From: Prevotella sp.
Lineage (GTDB): Bacteria; Bacteroidota; Bacteroidia; Bacteroidales; Bacteroidaceae
Length of the DNA stretch: 36,468 nucleotides
Direction: 5' to 3'
NCBI GenBank assembly: GCA_017458195.1
Contig: JAFTGI010000122.1
Coordinates: forward strand, 1 to 36,468
This document shows, one piece after another, positions 22,526 to 31,232 of the stretch. The position numbers and the translations under genes were made by a program. Numbering within the stretch: the first letter of the stretch is position 1; each line of letters starts with the position of its first letter. The notes below the pieces were generated by a model that saw only the letters and a program-made list of their open reading frames with translations, had not been told where the DNA came from and ran no database searches.

Positions 22526-24112
22526 ATGGTCTATAAATACGACTTCCTTATTATTGGAGCAGGCGTGGCCGGCATGAGCTACGCCCTCAAGGTGGCCCGC
22601 GCTAAGAAGGGCTCAGTGTGCATGATTTGCAAGACTTCGCTCGACGAGGCGAACACTTCGTTTGCTCAGGGCGGCGTCGCCTCAGTGACCAATCTAGCCG
22701 TCGACAACTTCGACAAGCATATCGAGGACACGATGATAGCCGGCGACTATATCAGTGACCGCCAGGCCGTGGAGCAGGTGGTGCGCAAGGCACCGGAGCA
22801 GATCCGCGAGCTGGTGCAGTGGGGCGTCAACTTCGACAAGAAGGACGACGGCACGTTCGACCTTCACCGTGAAGGCGGTCACTCCGAGTTCCGCATCCTG
22901 CATCACGCTGACGACACGGGCGCCGAGATTCAGCGCGGCCTGATGGCTGCCGTGCGCGCCTGTCCGGACATCACGGTCAAGGAGCACCACTTTGCCGTCG
23001 AGATCATCACCCAGCACCACATGGGCGTCCGCGTCACCCGCCGTTCACCCCACATCAAGTGCTATGGCGCCTATGTGCTTAACCCCGACGAACAGGTCGA
23101 CACGTATCTGGCCAAGGTCACGGTGATGTGCACCGGCGGCTGCGGCGCCGTCTATCAGACCACGTCGAACCCCGTCATTGCCACCGGCGACGGCATCGCC
23201 ATGGTCTATCGCGCCAAGGGCACCGTGCAGGACATGGAGTTCGTGCAGTTCCACCCGACCGTGCTGCATAATCCCAATGAGACGCACCCCGCCTACCTTA
23301 TCACCGAGGCCATGCGCGGCTACGGCGGCATTCTGAAACTGCCCAACGGCGAGGAGTTCATGCAGAAGTACGACGAGCGCCTGTCGCTGGCCCCGCGCGA
23401 CATCGTGGCCCGCGCCATCGACAAGGAGATGAAGATCCACGGGCTCGACCACGTCTGCCTCGACGTGACGCACAAAGACCCGGCTGAGACGCGCCATCAC
23501 TTCCCCAACATCTACCAGAAGTGCCTCTCGATGGGCATCGATATCACCCAGGACTATATTCCCGTGCGACCTGCAGCGCACTATATGTGCGGCGGTATCA
23601 AGGTCGACCTGAACGGCTGCAGCAGCATCGACCGCCTCTATGCCCTCGGCGAATGCTCCTGCACAGGCCTCCACGGCGGCAACCGACTGGCCTCCAACTC
23701 GCTTATCGAAGCCGTGGTCTATGCCGACGCAGCTGCACATCATTCACTGGAGCACGTCGACCTCTACGACTGGAATGAGCAGGTGCCGGAATGGAACGAC
23801 GAGGGTACGATGTCGAACGAGGAGAAGGTGCTCATCACTCAGTCGGTCAAGGAGGTCGGCCAGATCATGTCGGGCTATGTCGGCATCGTCCGCTCCGACC
23901 TGCGCCTCCACCGCGCCTGGGATCGCCTCGACATGCTCTACGAGGAGACCGAGCGCCTGTTTAAGCGCGTAAAGGCCTCGAAGGACATCTGCGAGCTCCG
24001 CAACATGATCAACGTCGGCTACCTCATCACCCGCTTCGCCCTCGAGCGCAAGGAGAGCCGCGGCCTCCACTTCACCATCGACTACCCCGTGCATGCCTAT
24101 GATGTCAAATAA
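22526..24112 (+). CDS. nadB: L-aspartate oxidase
   Basis: FAD enzyme oxidising L-aspartate to iminoaspartate, the first step of de novo NAD synthesis; NadA then makes quinolinate. Residues 8-30 form the FAD-binding strand and loop (LIIGAGVAG). Further landmarks are ANTSFAQGGVA (42-52), the substrate-domain HREGGHSEFRILH, the conserved EFVQFHPT, and HGGNRLASNSLIE (383-395), typical of the fumarate reductase / aspartate oxidase family. The tail has the helical domain (to 528). The R-rich APRDIVARAI segment separates it from succinate dehydrogenase subunits. NadA and NadC are not in the window. The gene stands alone and divergent from dacB. Confidence 0.95.
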   Translation: MVYKYDFLIIGAGVAGMSYALKVARAKKGSVCMICKTSLDEANTSFAQGGVASVTNLAVDNFDKHIEDTMIAGDYISDRQAVEQVVRKAPEQIRELVQWGVNFDKKDDGTFDLHREGGHSEFRILHHADDTGAEIQRGLMAAVRACPDITVKEHHFAVEIITQHHMGVRVTRRSPHIKCYGAYVLNPDEQVDTYLAKVTVMCTGGCGAVYQTTSNPVIATGDGIAMVYRAKGTVQDMEFVQFHPTVLHNPNETHPAYLITEAMRGYGGILKLPNGEEFMQKYDERLSLAPRDIVARAIDKEMKIHGLDHVCLDVTHKDPAETRHHFPNIYQKCLSMGIDITQDYIPVRPAAHYMCGGIKVDLNGCSSIDRLYALGECSCTGLHGGNRLASNSLIEAVVYADAAAHHSLEHVDLYDWNEQVPEWNDEGTMSNEEKVLITQSVKEVGQIMSGYVGIVRSDLRLHRAWDRLDMLYEETERLFKRVKASKDICELRNMINVGYLITRFALERKESRGLHFTIDYPVHAYDVK

Positions 24113-24179
24113 CTATCCAAAGGCCCGCTTTTCTTTTAATTCAGAAGAAAAACGAAAGAAAAACTAACAATAATTAAAA

Positions 24180-24216
24180 AAAGTGAGCGTTTCGAAGTAC
24201 CCGAAACGCTCACTTT
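24180..24216. terminator. strong hairpin between nadB and the susC-like gene
   Basis: A 15-bp perfect inverted repeat (24180-24194 with 24202-24216; AGTGAGCGTTTCG and its complement) with a 7-nt loop. It lies 67 nt after the nadB stop and 68 nt before the susC-like ATG. The T-rich side is on the minus strand, so the plus-strand terminator function is plausible but not typical; it might instead shape the leader of the susC-like gene. Confidence 0.55.
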
Positions 24217-24284
24217 GCGATATAAGGAATATAAGAGCAGACAATTAGGACTCACATTATATTCACTTATTAAACATTCAGCTT

Positions 24285-27200
24285 ATGGATAGACATTTGC
24301 AACGATTCGGCTTGTGCCTTGCAGCCCTGCTCTTGCTATGCGCATTGCCAATGGCTGCGCAAAAGCTCGACAAGCAGGTCACCATCAAGGCATCAAGCGA
24401 AGCCCTGACGAAGGTATTCCGACAGATTGAGACGAATACCAGCTACAAGGTGCTCTACGTCACTGAAGACGTCAAGAACGCACGCGTGAGCGGTACATTC
24501 ACGAGCGACGACATCAGCGACCTCATGACAAAGGTGCTGCAGGGGACACGTCTCTACTTCGTCATCGACGGCTCGTTTGTCACCGTCACCAAGACCAAGC
24601 CCTCCGACGGCCCGAAGCTCGACAGTTATGACGGAGCTGCCGATGCCTACCTCTTATCGGGAAAGGTGGTCGACGAGAACGGCGTTCCTCTCCCTGGCGT
24701 CAGCGTTTTCATAGTTGGCACCAAGATGGGTACGACGACCGATGCCAACGGTCAGTACAGCATCAAGGTGCGCCCTACAGATGTGCTCCGCTTCACCTTT
24801 ATTGGTTACAAGGAGAACATTGCAAGTGTGAAGGGACAGAAGACGGTCAACGCGTCGATGCGTCCCGACTCACAACAACTGAAGGAAGTGCAAGTCGTGG
24901 CCTTCGGTACACAGAAAAAAGAGAGTGTTGTGGGTGCCATTACGACCGTCCGCCCTATGGACCTCAAGACTTCAAACAGCGACTTCACAGCTGGCTTCGC
25001 CGGCAAGATTGCAGGTGTCATCGGATGGCAGACTGGCGGTATGCCCGGCGCCCTGACCGAAGGTGAGATGAACACGAAGTTCTACATCCGCGGTATTACC
25101 TCGTTCCAGACCAATGCCAACACCGACCCGCTCATCCTGCTCGACGGCGTTGAGACCTCCAAGCTTGAACTCTCGCGCCTCCAGCCTGAGGACATCGAGT
25201 CGTTCTCGGTGATGAAGGATGCCTCGGCCACGGCCATGTACGGTGCCCGTGGTGCCAACGGTGTCATCCTCGTCACCACTAAGAAAGGTGAGGAAGGAAG
25301 CGTCTACACCGCCACCCGCTACGAGTGCATCGTCTCGTCGCCCACATCAAACATCGATGTGGTTGACCCCATAGACTACATGAAGTATTACAACCAGGCC
25401 ATCTTCGGCCGCACGGCCTCGGCTACACCTAAATATAGCGTCGAGACCATCCAGCGCACGGCCTCCGGCAAGTATCCCGACTGGGTCTACCCTGCCAACG
25501 ACTGGTACGACATCCTGTTCAAGAACCAGTCGGTCAACCACCATGCAGGCGTCAACATTCGAGGCGGTTCGGAGAAGGTGCAGTACTATGCTTCGGTCAA
25601 CTACAACCACGATGAGGGTATGATCAAGACCGACAAGCTGAACGACTTCTCGTGTAACATCGTGAACAACGAGCTTCAGTATCGAGTCAACCTCAACATC
25701 GACCTGACCGCCGGCATCAAGCTGGTGCTCAACTCGAGCGCCACCCTCGACAAGAACCACGGTCCCGTGGAGAGCCAGACGGAGGCTTACTCCTATGCCT
25801 TCAATGCCTCGCCGGTCGACTTTGCACCGACCTATCCCGGCGACGACACTTACAGCTGGCCTCACTTCCGCTTCGGCACCACCCCGGCTGGCCCGTCGGA
25901 CACTAACATCAATCCCTACGCCCTTATCCAGCGTGGCTACAAGGATGCCACCCGCTACAACACCATCAACCGTGGTGAGTACATCCAGAACCTGTCGAAA
26001 CTGGTGAAGGGTCTCGAATTGCGACTCATCGCCTCGCACGTGCAGACGGGTCTCTATCAGACGCCATTCGTCACTGGCCCTTACTACTATTCACTGGCCA
26101 AGTACGACTTTGAGACAGGCAAGCACATTCTCCAGCCCTATTCTGAGAATGAATACTATGGCCGCCGCACGCTGGCTGTCGACACTTACAACAAGAAGCA
26201 TGAGGCCGAAACCCGCGTCACCTACGAAGGCCGCATCTATCACACTGCAGCCTGGGACGATCACCAGACCGCCTTCACCGGCGTCGCACAGTGGTATGAG
26301 CGCAGCTTCGTGCCGCAGGAGACCGACGTGCTCGAGTCGATGCAGCAGCGCAACGTCACCTACAGCGCACGTTTCTCCTACGGCTACAAGGACCGCTACT
26401 TCGGCGAGGTCAGCGGTGCCTACAACGGCTCGGAGCGCTTCGCCAAGAGCCACCGCATGGGCTTCTTCCCGTCGGTGGGTGCCGGCTGGGTGATCAGCAG
26501 CGAGCCGTGGATGAAGAAGCTCTCCGAATACTACATCCCCTTCCTCAAGGTCAGAGCCTCATGGGGTAAGGTTGGTAACGACGGTGTCATCCTGAAACCT
26601 AGATATGTCTACCTGCCCAGCATATCCAACATTTTTGATTACAGGGAGTCTGCTCCTGACCTTTATCAGCATGACGTGCGCGCTGACCTGCGCCCGACGG
26701 TCAACGGGACGCTCTACAGAAATCTGGTCGTGGCCTATCCCAATGAAGACATTCTCTGGGAGATTGCCGAAGACTATAACCTCGGTTGGGAGGCCAAGTT
26801 CCTGGGTGGACTCTTTGAGTTGCAGGCCGATTTCTACAAGAGTTTCCGCCACAACATCCTCTCGCAGCGTGTCAACATACCCGCTTCTATGGGTATTGAG
26901 ATCGACCCGCTCGACAATGTGGGCAAGACCTACTCGCGTGGTGTCGACCTCTCGGCAAAGCTTCAGCATCAGTTCAACGACGACCTCTGGTTCATCCTCA
27001 GCGGTACGCTTACTTATAATAAGGTGACCTACAAGGAGATTGAGGAGGCCACGGGCAAGCCCGTCTGGCAGCGCAAGATTGGACGCGAGATCAGTCAGGC
27101 CATGGGCTACATCGCTGAGGGTCTGTTCAAGGATCAGGCTGAGATTGACAACTCTCCTCATCAGGACGGCGACGTGCAGCCTGGCGACATCAAATACCGC

Positions 27201-27779
27201 GACCTGAACGGCGACGGACTCATCGATGTCAACGATGCCACCTTCATCGGCTATCCCGAGACGCCCCGACTCATCTACGGCTTCTCTGCCTTTGTCAACT
27301 GGAAGAACTTCGAGTTCTCTTGCAGCTTCCAGGGCTCAGGCAAGCGTACATTCTTCATTGACCCCATGAAGGTCTCGCCTTTCTATAACAACCACGCCAT
27401 GCTCAAGGCCATCGCCGACGACCACTGGTCGGAGAACAACCAGGTCGACCACCCCTTCTGGCCCAGGCTGACCCCCTACTCCATTTCATATCACAATCCC
27501 TACGAGGACTGGTATAACGACGACAATGCCGAAGTTCGTAAGAGCACCTATTTCATGAATGAGTGCCGCTTCCTGCGCTGCACCCAGTTGGGCATCGCCT
27601 ATAACCTGCCCCGCAGCCTCATCAACAAGTGGAAGATGAAGAACATCAAGGTGTCGCTGCTCACGAACAACCCCTTCTGCTTCACCAGCTTCAAGCTCTG
27701 GGACGTGGAGCTCGGCGAGGACGGATTCAAGTATCCTATCCAGAAGACCTACTCCGTAGCACTGCAAGTTAACTTCTAA
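24285..27779 (+). CDS. SusC/RagA-type TonB-dependent receptor with N-terminal STN domain
   Basis: Outer-membrane importer of oligomers such as glycans, working with the SusD-like lipoprotein as lid and powered by TonB. 1164 residues: signal peptide 1-25; STN signalling domain about 26-105; carboxypeptidase-regulatory-like beta domain about 122-195 (LSGKVVDENGVPLPGVSV); plug domain about 200-345 with the SusC signature GVILVTTKKG near its end; beta barrel to the C terminus, ending LQVNF. The STN domain marks receptors that signal to a FecR anti-sigma factor, and an ECF sigma / FecR pair lies 5 kb downstream in the same cluster. No good TAnnTTTG promoter precedes the gene, consistent with ECF control. 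Substrate unknown. Confidence 0.95.
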   Translation: MDRHLQRFGLCLAALLLLCALPMAAQKLDKQVTIKASSEALTKVFRQIETNTSYKVLYVTEDVKNARVSGTFTSDDISDLMTKVLQGTRLYFVIDGSFVTVTKTKPSDGPKLDSYDGAADAYLLSGKVVDENGVPLPGVSVFIVGTKMGTTTDANGQYSIKVRPTDVLRFTFIGYKENIASVKGQKTVNASMRPDSQQLKEVQVVAFGTQKKESVVGAITTVRPMDLKTSNSDFTAGFAGKIAGVIGWQTGGMPGALTEGEMNTKFYIRGITSFQTNANTDPLILLDGVETSKLELSRLQPEDIESFSVMKDASATAMYGARGANGVILVTTKKGEEGSVYTATRYECIVSSPTSNIDVVDPIDYMKYYNQAIFGRTASATPKYSVETIQRTASGKYPDWVYPANDWYDILFKNQSVNHHAGVNIRGGSEKVQYYASVNYNHDEGMIKTDKLNDFSCNIVNNELQYRVNLNIDLTAGIKLVLNSSATLDKNHGPVESQTEAYSYAFNASPVDFAPTYPGDDTYSWPHFRFGTTPAGPSDTNINPYALIQRGYKDATRYNTINRGEYIQNLSKLVKGLELRLIASHVQTGLYQTPFVTGPYYYSLAKYDFETGKHILQPYSENEYYGRRTLAVDTYNKKHEAETRVTYEGRIYHTAAWDDHQTAFTGVAQWYERSFVPQETDVLESMQQRNVTYSARFSYGYKDRYFGEVSGAYNGSERFAKSHRMGFFPSVGAGWVISSEPWMKKLSEYYIPFLKVRASWGKVGNDGVILKPRYVYLPSISNIFDYRESAPDLYQHDVRADLRPTVNGTLYRNLVVAYPNEDILWEIAEDYNLGWEAKFLGGLFELQADFYKSFRHNILSQRVNIPASMGIEIDPLDNVGKTYSRGVDLSAKLQHQFNDDLWFILSGTLTYNKVTYKEIEEATGKPVWQRKIGREISQAMGYIAEGLFKDQAEIDNSPHQDGDVQPGDIKYRDLNGDGLIDVNDATFIGYPETPRLIYGFSAFVNWKNFEFSCSFQGSGKRTFFIDPMKVSPFYNNHAMLKAIADDHWSENNQVDHPFWPRLTPYSISYHNPYEDWYNDDNAEVRKSTYFMNECRFLRCTQLGIAYNLPRSLINKWKMKNIKVSLLTNNPFCFTSFKLWDVELGEDGFKYPIQKTYSVALQVNF

Positions 27780-27786
27780 TTTAGAG

Positions 27787-27796
27787 AGAAAGGAGA
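27787..27796 (+). promoter_or_regulatory. extended Shine-Dalgarno sequence of the susD-like gene
   Basis: AGAAAGGAGA lies 7 nt before the ATG at 27804 in the 24-nt gap after the susC-like gene. It matches 9 of 10 bases of the expected anti-Shine-Dalgarno complement and is the same decamer as before the DnaJ-like gene. It may lift SusD-like translation relative to the receptor. Confidence 0.75.
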
Positions 27797-27803
27797 CAAG
27801 ATT

Positions 27804-29789
27804 ATGAACAAGAATCATTTCAGACAATATCTTACAAGTGCAGCCGCTACTGCCTCGCTTTTCTGCTTGCTGACGACGTCGTGCAGCGACGACTATCTCG
27901 ACGTGGTGCCCGTGAACGACATCACCACCATTGAGAGTATGTTCGAGAAGCGCGTGGATGCCGAGCAGTGGCTGCAGACCTGCTACGTCTTCATGACCAT
28001 CTATGCTGCTGAGGAGCTGCACAACCCTGCCTACCTTGGAGCCGACGAGTTCTGTGGCGGCGACTATATCCGCAAGAACGAAGAAGAATATGCCGAGGCT
28101 CTCGGCATCGGCGACGGTCTGCAGGGCTCCAATGCACCGCTCTGCAACGTGTGGCACAAGAACCGCTACTTCGCTGCCCTGCGTTATTGCAACATCTTCC
28201 TCGACAACATCATGAATGTCTATAACATGCAGGACAACGAGAAGAAGCTGTGGCGGGCTGAGGTGCAAGCTGTCAAGGCCTTCTACTATTTCGACATGAT
28301 GCGCCGTTATGGTCCCATCATCCTTGTGAACCACAACATCGCGACCAACGAGTCGATGGAAGACATGCAGCAGCCGCGCCGGCCGATAACTGAGGTGGTC
28401 GACACCATCGTCAGCCTTTGTGATCAGGCTATGCCCTACCTGCCGCACCGCTACGAGAAGTCAGCTGACCGTATCGCCTACTTCAACAAGGAGGCCTGCG
28501 CCACGCTGAAGGCCCTCACCCTGCTCTATGCCGCCTCGCCCCTGTTCAATGGAGCCCAGGCATTTGCCAAGATGACCAACAAGAACGGCGAACTGCTCTT
28601 CCCCACCTACGACAAGGAGCGCTGGCATCGCGCTGCCATTGCTGCCGACGAGGCCATCCAGATTGCCCGCGAAGGCGGCATCGATATCTACTCCGGCACG
28701 CTCGACCAGCCGACGGCACTGCTCAACACCATCTGGGACTGCGAGTACCCCTGGGCTGGCGGTAAGCCCAATGGCTGGAGCAACACCGAGGCCATCATGA
28801 CGATTCGTCCGTCGTGGAGCGACCGCAAGTCGTCGTGGCCCGGCCAGCCCTTCGACTTCATGACGATGGTCTATTGCCAGACCGGTGAATATACCACACT
28901 GAGCCGCGGCTGCTTAGGTGCACCGATGAACATGGTAGAGATGTACTACACTGACCATGGACTGCCAATCGATGATGACAAGGCTTGGATGCCCAACAAG
29001 TATGCCATGAGCAAGGAGAACGACCAGCGCTATCGCAACGTGCTGCCCATGAATCAGGATGTGCTCAACCTGCACCGTCATCGCGAGCCCCGCTTCTATG
29101 CCAGCATCGGCGGCGACCGCATGATGTGGTACAGGTTCGACGATCAGGTCTATTACATGAACGGCATCCTGATGCAGAACCGCCGTGGCGAATGGGCCGG
29201 CACACTGGCACGACGTATCGACGAGAACACGCCGCAGTGCATCACGGGCTATTGGATCATCAAGAACTCACAACCAAAAACTCAGTTGGGCTGGTATTGC
29301 TACAACGGAACCGGCATGCCGCATATCACCATGCGATTCCCCGAGCTGCTCCTTGCGTCAGCTGAAGCCTGGAACGAATATCTGGACGAACCCGATGAGC
29401 GTGTCTACGGTCCGCTCGACCAGGTGCGCAAGCGTGCCGGCATCCTGCCCGTGCGCGATGCGTGGACCAGCTACTCGAAGACTCCAGACAAGTGTCGTAC
29501 TCAGGTCGGTATGCGAGAGATTATCCAGCGGGAATGGAACATTGAGTTTGCCTTTGAGGGTCGCCGCTTCTGGAACGTGCGCCGATGGATGACCGCACCG
29601 CAGGAACTGAACTCCCCGCAGTACGGCTGGAACATTCTGGCTGACGACCAGGACGGATTCTACTGCAACTACCAGGGACCGCGCGTTGTCTGGAAGAAGC
29701 GCAACTTCACGGCTCCACGTGACTACTTCTTCCCCATCCGCGCTGAGGAGATCCTGATCTCAGGCGTGAAGCAGAACCTGGGATGGTAG
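27804..29789 (+). CDS. SusD/RagB-type surface lipoprotein
   Basis: Outer-leaflet lipoprotein that binds substrate and closes over the SusC-like channel. 661 residues. The lipoprotein signal peptide ends at LTTSC with the lipidated Cys27, followed by SDDYLDVVP; the acidic residues after Cys are typical of surface export in Bacteroidetes. The N-terminal part has the TPR-like helices of the family (for example RAEVQAVKAFYYFDMMRRYG), and the C-terminal part contains the signature REIIQREWNIEFAFEGRRFW followed by an R-W-rich end. It is somewhat longer than the average SusD (about 550). It is 24 nt downstream of the receptor gene and 49 nt upstream of the next lipoprotein. Confidence 0.95.
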   Translation: MNKNHFRQYLTSAAATASLFCLLTTSCSDDYLDVVPVNDITTIESMFEKRVDAEQWLQTCYVFMTIYAAEELHNPAYLGADEFCGGDYIRKNEEEYAEALGIGDGLQGSNAPLCNVWHKNRYFAALRYCNIFLDNIMNVYNMQDNEKKLWRAEVQAVKAFYYFDMMRRYGPIILVNHNIATNESMEDMQQPRRPITEVVDTIVSLCDQAMPYLPHRYEKSADRIAYFNKEACATLKALTLLYAASPLFNGAQAFAKMTNKNGELLFPTYDKERWHRAAIAADEAIQIAREGGIDIYSGTLDQPTALLNTIWDCEYPWAGGKPNGWSNTEAIMTIRPSWSDRKSSWPGQPFDFMTMVYCQTGEYTTLSRGCLGAPMNMVEMYYTDHGLPIDDDKAWMPNKYAMSKENDQRYRNVLPMNQDVLNLHRHREPRFYASIGGDRMMWYRFDDQVYYMNGILMQNRRGEWAGTLARRIDENTPQCITGYWIIKNSQPKTQLGWYCYNGTGMPHITMRFPELLLASAEAWNEYLDEPDERVYGPLDQVRKRAGILPVRDAWTSYSKTPDKCRTQVGMREIIQREWNIEFAFEGRRFWNVRRWMTAPQELNSPQYGWNILADDQDGFYCNYQGPRVVWKKRNFTAPRDYFFPIRAEEILISGVKQNLGW

Positions 29790-29838
29790 ACTTGACACAG
29801 TGAAAAGTGAATAGAGAATAACATAAAAGATTAAGATC

Positions 29839-31227
29839 ATGAAACTAAGATATTTATTGTTCGCACTGATGGCCTGCGCCCTTTGGAGCTGCTCGGACGA
29901 TGAAGAAACGTTCGAATCGGGCCTCACCCCGAATGCGTTCAGCTTCAAGCCGGTCACGGGTGGTGCCATCATGTACTATCAATTGCCCGATGATCCTGAA
30001 GTGACGGGGCTATACGTGCGCTATAACGATGCCTTCGGACAGCCCGTGACGCGCTCGGCCAGTACAGCCAACGACTCGCTCCTCCTGACGGGCTTCAACG
30101 AAGCAAAGAGCAACGTACCCGCCCAGGTGTACGTCCAGCGGCGCGACCGCACCGAGTCGACCCCTATCCCCGTCAGCTTCAGCACCGAGGACTCCGGCCC
30201 CGTGGCGTTCATGAAGTCAGTACAGGTGCTGAGCAACTGGGAGGGCTTTACCCTGATGTACAGCACGCCTGATTTCAGCGAGGGTCTGGTAAACGTATTC
30301 TATCTCGGTGTGGATCCTCAGACGGGTGGCCCCGACACTGTGCTCATCAGCAGCTTCACGCTTGAAGATGCCACCGTTGACGAGACTATCAACTTCAAGG
30401 TTAAGCAGCAGGTGGATAAGCCAACCGTCATTCTCCGTACCGAGGACTTCCGCGGTAATCGTATCTCAGAGAAGTCTTTCGAAGGAGTGGAGTTTCTGGA
30501 GCAGGCCATGATGCCGTCGTCGGAATTCGATTTCTACTGTGCAGTGGCCATGGAAGAAGAATATGAATATTCCGGAAGCAACTATTATTTTCATCAGCAT
30601 ATCGGTCCTGATGTGCTGTTCGACGGCGACATCCTTGGGGCAAAGGCTATTGAATACAATGGTCTCAGCACGTTTGTTGCTGGCCCCAATGCCTGTGGCC
30701 CCGATCCGTTCCCTATGTACATCGATTGTCGCAAAGAACGCACCATTGCAGGCGTGCGCATGTATAACGCCCTCTATGCCGACTGCACTCAGCAGGACTA
30801 CCAATGGAACGGCTCATGGGGACACGCCGTGATGATGCCCTGCGACGTGACGCTCTATGCGGCCTATGACGACGGCGACACCACGCCGTTGGCGGAAAAG
30901 AACATGGAAGCTCTCGACTGGAAGCGCGTCTCATTCTTCTATCAGGATCCCGACCTGGCCAATGCGGCCCGCTGGTGTCCCTGGACCTTCCCCAATGCAG
31001 GATGGGAAGCCGGCTTCACCACCGTTGAGGAAATGGAGGCCCATGGGCCTGAGTACATGGAGATGGTGGTCTCGGCTGCCGGTCAGGGCAACGGCTACCG
31101 CTATATGAAAATTGTGGTGAATAACACGTTCAATGCAGCTGGCGATCCATGGATTGCCGGGGATTGTCACAACGACGCCCACATGATTACGTTCACCGAA
31201 CTTGAAGTTTACACCAAAAAAGACTGA
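29839..31227 (+). CDS. DUF4959/DUF5126/DUF5000-type surface lipoprotein
   Basis: Lipoprotein of 462 residues often found directly after SusC/SusD pairs. The signal peptide ends ALWSC with Cys18, followed by SDDEE, an acidic surface-export signal. By recall of family features, about 30-110 matches DUF4959 (GAIMYYQLPDDPEVTGLYV), about 120-215 DUF5126 (NWEGFTLMYSTPD...), both fibronectin-like beta folds, and about 240-460 a discoidin-like DUF5000 domain ending with ITFTELEVY. The C-terminal domain is a candidate carbohydrate-binding module, so the protein probably acts as a surface glycan-binding protein. Domain boundaries are approximate. Five nt separate it from the next gene. Confidence 0.8.
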   Translation: MKLRYLLFALMACALWSCSDDEETFESGLTPNAFSFKPVTGGAIMYYQLPDDPEVTGLYVRYNDAFGQPVTRSASTANDSLLLTGFNEAKSNVPAQVYVQRRDRTESTPIPVSFSTEDSGPVAFMKSVQVLSNWEGFTLMYSTPDFSEGLVNVFYLGVDPQTGGPDTVLISSFTLEDATVDETINFKVKQQVDKPTVILRTEDFRGNRISEKSFEGVEFLEQAMMPSSEFDFYCAVAMEEEYEYSGSNYYFHQHIGPDVLFDGDILGAKAIEYNGLSTFVAGPNACGPDPFPMYIDCRKERTIAGVRMYNALYADCTQQDYQWNGSWGHAVMMPCDVTLYAAYDDGDTTPLAEKNMEALDWKRVSFFYQDPDLANAARWCPWTFPNAGWEAGFTTVEEMEAHGPEYMEMVVSAAGQGNGYRYMKIVVNNTFNAAGDPWIAGDCHNDAHMITFTELEVYTKKD

Positions 31228-31232
31228 CGATT

